Shown here piece after piece: positions 4,478 to 6,429 of a stretch of DNA of 6,429 nt. How positions within the stretch are numbered: position 1 is the stretch's first letter; each line of letters opens with the position of its first letter. Under the pieces are notes generated by a model that saw only the letters and a list, made by a program, of their open reading frames with translations, ran no database searches and was not told the DNA's origin. Source of the stretch: an uncultured Clostridia bacterium (lineage in GTDB: Bacteria; Bacillota; Clostridia; Lachnospirales; Lachnospiraceae); contig CALASV010000340.1 in the NCBI GenBank assembly GCA_937888895.1, positions 1-6,429 on the forward strand. The letters are read 5' to 3'. The position numbers and the translations under genes are program-made.

Positions 4478-5908
4478 ATGGCGATGATTGGAAAAGATAA
4501 AAAATTAGTGAAGAAAATTTCACAATTACGTTCTTTAGATGGTGCAAGTGGTGCTGATGAATTGTTAAATATTCATTCTAGATTGATGAAGGGGAGAACT
4601 AACTTTGAAAGTATTATGACAGGAACTTTAGTTTCTGCAATGAATATTAGTAATTTGGATTTAGCTGTTAGTGATAGAGTAGATGAGTTAAAAGAAATTA
4701 GTAATAATTTAGCAGATACAGCAAATGAATTAAATAATATTTCGGCTGAAACAGCTAATATTACAAAAGAAGTAGCACAGGCACATGACTTTTTAGCACA
4801 GTCAATTACTGAAATTTCTGGAGATACGCAAGAGTGTTTAGAAGCGATTGAAAAAAGCGAAGAAAATATTGAATCAATTGAGAAAATCTCTGCACATGCA
4901 GAAGAAGATTCTAAACAAATGCAAAGAGATATGTCAGAGTTAATGTCAGTTATTACACAAATGCAAGCAGTAATTACTTCCATTAACTCGATTTCTGGTC
5001 AGACGAATTTATTAGCATTAAATGCGTCAATTGAAGCTGCAAGAGCAGGAGAAGCAGGTGCTGGTTTTGCTGTAGTAGCAGAAGAAATCCGCCAGTTAGC
5101 AGAAGAAACGAAAGTATTAACTAATAATATGGCAACTTTCCTTGGAAATATTCAGACTGCTTCGAAAAAGAGTGTGGAAAGTGTAGAAACTACAGTAACT
5201 TCGTTACATCAAATCAATGAAAATTTAGTGACAATTGTAGAAGGAAATGTGGAAAATAGAAAACGTCTTCAAGCAATTAACGAAAATTTAACGAATATTG
5301 CAGCTAGTAGTGAAGAAATTAGTAGTTCTATGAACGAAGTGGAAAATCATGCAGCACAATTAGATGAAAGAGTTGCTAGTATGAATGAAGATTCTCAACA
5401 TTTAAGAAATGTTAGTGTGAATTTAGAGAAAGTCGTAAAGCCAATGGAAGGCATTGAAGAAAAGTTACGAGCAACGAATAAAAAAATTGGTACAATGTCA
5501 CTCGATGCTTTTTATATGCCAAGTAATCAAGTATTTATTACAAATGTTAGAAATGCGATTACAGCTCATCAAAAATGGTTAGAATCGTTAGATAAGATGA
5601 TAACAACAGGAGAAGTACAGCCATTACAGACAAATGACCATCGTTGTGGATTTGGACATTTTTATTATACAGTTCAACCAAAAAATCAAGAGATTTTAAA
5701 AATTTGGGCAGCACTTAGAGAGAATCATAAGAAATTTCATGCAAATGGTGGTCAAGCTGTTGTTTTAATTAAACAAGGGGATACAGAAAAGGCAAGAGAG
5801 TATTACTGTAAGGCAGAAGAAGTTTCTAGACAATTGTTAAAAGATTTTGAAACTATGATTTCTATCGCAGAGCGTTTAGATAAGCAAGATATTCGTGTTT
5901 TTGAGTAG
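4478..5908 (+). CDS. Soluble methyl-accepting chemotaxis protein with C-terminal CZB domain
   Basis: ATG 4478 gives 476 aa. There is no membrane segment, signal peptide or HAMP domain, so this is a cytoplasmic receptor. Residues 60-335 are a long coiled coil whose tip (about 171-211) carries the signature SGQTNLLALNASIEAARAGE and the following GFAVVAEEIRQLAEET. This is the CheA/CheW-contacting hairpin. A chemoreceptor zinc-binding domain (CZB, PF13682) follows at about 355-465: H364 in AHQKW, C390 in RCGFGHFYY, and H417 with H421 in NHKKFH, matching the 3-His/1-Cys zinc site. CZB receptors such as Helicobacter TlpD are soluble and respond to zinc or oxidants such as hypochlorite through the Cys. 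The short N-terminus (1-60) is not a recognisable sensor domain, so CZB is probably the only input. No chemotaxis or flagellar gene lies nearby. It has its own promoter. CZB is established to bind zinc; the signal sensed here is inferred. Confidence 0.9.
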   Translation: MAMIGKDKKLVKKISQLRSLDGASGADELLNIHSRLMKGRTNFESIMTGTLVSAMNISNLDLAVSDRVDELKEISNNLADTANELNNISAETANITKEVAQAHDFLAQSITEISGDTQECLEAIEKSEENIESIEKISAHAEEDSKQMQRDMSELMSVITQMQAVITSINSISGQTNLLALNASIEAARAGEAGAGFAVVAEEIRQLAEETKVLTNNMATFLGNIQTASKKSVESVETTVTSLHQINENLVTIVEGNVENRKRLQAINENLTNIAASSEEISSSMNEVENHAAQLDERVASMNEDSQHLRNVSVNLEKVVKPMEGIEEKLRATNKKIGTMSLDAFYMPSNQVFITNVRNAITAHQKWLESLDKMITTGEVQPLQTNDHRCGFGHFYYTVQPKNQEILKIWAALRENHKKFHANGGQAVVLIKQGDTEKAREYYCKAEEVSRQLLKDFETMISIAERLDKQDIRVFE

Positions 5909-5916
5909 AAAAACGG

Positions 5917-5945
5917 TTGACAAGATACATAGTTTGTGCTAAAAT
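5917..5945 (+). promoter_or_regulatory. Strong sigma-A promoter of the rpsF operon
   Basis: Perfect TTGACA (5917-5922), a 17-base spacer ending in TGC, and TAAAAT (5940-5945) form a near-consensus promoter that is also an extended -10. It lies only 8 bp after the chemoreceptor stop codon, so the ribosomal operon is independently and strongly transcribed. The start is expected near 5952. Confidence 0.85.
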
Positions 5946-5951
5946 ACCGAC

Positions 5952-6026
5952 TTGTGACGAGTAAAATTTTCCTTGCTCTTTTAAAAGAGGAAAGGGCCTA
6001 AGACCAGAAGGAGGTGCAACACAACT
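5952..6026 (+). promoter_or_regulatory. rpsF operon leader with hairpin
   Basis: The predicted 75-base leader contains the perfect palindrome CTCTTTTAAAAGAG (5976-5989). CCTT (5971-5974) with AAGG (5992-5995) can extend it across a small internal loop. AAGGAGGT (6008-6015) serves rpsF with an 11-base spacer. Many bacteria regulate this operon by S6:S18 binding to the leader; the characteristic CCG occurs only at 5947-5949, upstream of the predicted start, so that motif is not clearly present. Confidence 0.4.
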
Positions 6027-6317
6027 ATGAACCAGTATGAATTAGCCTTAGTTGTAAATGCAAAAGTTGAGGATGACGTAAAGACAGCTACAGTAGAAGC
6101 TGCAAAGAATCTCATTACAAGATTCGGAGGCGTTATAACAAACGTAGAAGATTGTGGTAAAAAGAGACTTGCTTACGAAATTCAGAAAATGAAAGAAGCT
6201 TTCTACTACTTTATCAGATTCGAAGCTGAGACCACTGCACCTGCAGAAATCGAAAGCCGTATCAGAATCATGGACAATGTAATCAGATACTTATGCGTTA
6301 GACAGGACGAAGCATAG
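6027..6317 (+). CDS. rpsF: 30S ribosomal protein bS6
   Basis: The 96-aa product has the usual bS6 length and pattern: M-N-Q-Y-E-L at the start, G34-G-V-I-T-N-V, the core G44-K-K-R-L-A-Y-E-I (44-52), the aromatic strand FYYFIRFE (59-66), and I-M-D-N-V-I-R-Y at the end. bS6 binds 16S rRNA together with bS18 in the platform of the small subunit. The start is set by AAGGAGGT at 6008-6015. Codons ending in C (ATC, TTC, TAC, AAC, GAC) are far more frequent than in the chemoreceptor or CapA genes, as expected for a highly expressed gene. ssb follows 13 bp after the stop; the usual rpsF-ssb-rpsR order predicts rpsR beyond the window. Confidence 0.97.
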   Translation: MNQYELALVVNAKVEDDVKTATVEAAKNLITRFGGVITNVEDCGKKRLAYEIQKMKEAFYYFIRFEAETTAPAEIESRIRIMDNVIRYLCVRQDEA

Positions 6318-6330
6318 AAAGTAGGTATAT

Positions 6331-6429
6331 ATGAATAAAGTTATTCTTATGGGACGTTTAACAAGGGATCCGGAAGTGAGATATTCACAGGGAGAAACAC
6401 CCTTGGCAATTGCAAGATTTTCATTAGCT
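6331..6429 (+). CDS. ssb: Single-stranded DNA-binding protein, N-terminal part (cut by window end)
   Basis: Thirty-three codons are visible from ATG 6331 and the frame is open at the window end. The start MNKVILMGRLTRDPEVRYS, followed by the T-P-L-A-I-A-R-F-S-L-A strand, is the classic first part of the bacterial SSB OB fold, which binds single-stranded DNA during replication, repair and recombination. The ribosome site is modest (AGTAGGT at 6320-6326), and the gene is only 13 bp from rpsF, so it is probably co-transcribed and partly coupled to it. Confidence 0.95.
   Translation, partial: MNKVILMGRLTRDPEVRYSQGETPLAIARFSLA

Noticed and set aside
4573..4983. Minus-strand open frame of 136 codons
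   Set aside because: It lies wholly inside the well-supported chemoreceptor gene and has Ser/Ile/Cys-rich composition typical of an antisense shadow of coiled-coil coding DNA.
1..6429. A new defence, mobile or biosynthetic system
   Set aside because: All sizeable genes fall into known families, and no CRISPR array, integrase, transposase, toxin pair or reverse transcriptase is visible. The interleaved repeat at 1496-1612 is the only structured element left unexplained.

Overview
The window comes from a low-GC, endospore-forming Firmicute. A spoIIQ-like sporulation gene, consensus-type sigma-A and sigma-F promoters, strong AGGAGG ribosome binding sites and A/T-ending codons all fit class Clostridia. 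A Lachnospiraceae-type genome is my best guess, but it is inferred from gene style and not proven by any marker here.

Layout, left to right. Positions 1-451 hold the end of a major facilitator transporter, closed by a hairpin terminator. Next is a single-gene unit, 585-1457: a SpoIIQ-like membrane protein with a degenerate LytM (M23) domain. It sits behind a near-perfect forespore sigma-F promoter, whose position argues for the downstream GTG start. The gap 1458-1746 holds two interleaved perfect inverted repeats and an 18-bp bidirectional terminator. On the minus strand, 2439-1747 encodes a seven-helix hemolysin III/PAQR-family membrane protein. An AT-rich divergent intergenic region of about 360 bp follows. 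It carries a sigma-A promoter for a two-gene plus-strand unit: a small DUF951 protein (2798-3001) overlapping a membrane-anchored CapA-type metallophosphatase with a Thr/Pro-rich spacer (2991-4340). A soluble, CZB-domain chemoreceptor (4478-5908) follows behind its own extended -10 promoter. The right end starts the ribosomal rpsF-ssb operon (6027 onward) behind a very strong sigma-A promoter; ssb runs off the window.

The genes do not form one pathway. The SpoIIQ-like protein would act in the forespore membrane during engulfment. CapA and the hemolysin III protein are envelope proteins. The chemoreceptor probably senses zinc or oxidants in the cytoplasm. rpsF-ssb is housekeeping. A DUF951 gene near rpsF-ssb recalls the origin-proximal neighbourhood of Bacillus subtilis (yyzM, rpsF, ssbA, rpsR), so the window may lie near oriC. 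I found no CRISPR array, tRNA, rRNA, insertion sequence or recognisable defence system. The most unusual features are the fully degenerate SpoIIQ active site, the interleaved (pseudoknot-topology) repeat after it, and the CZB chemoreceptor beside the ribosomal operon.
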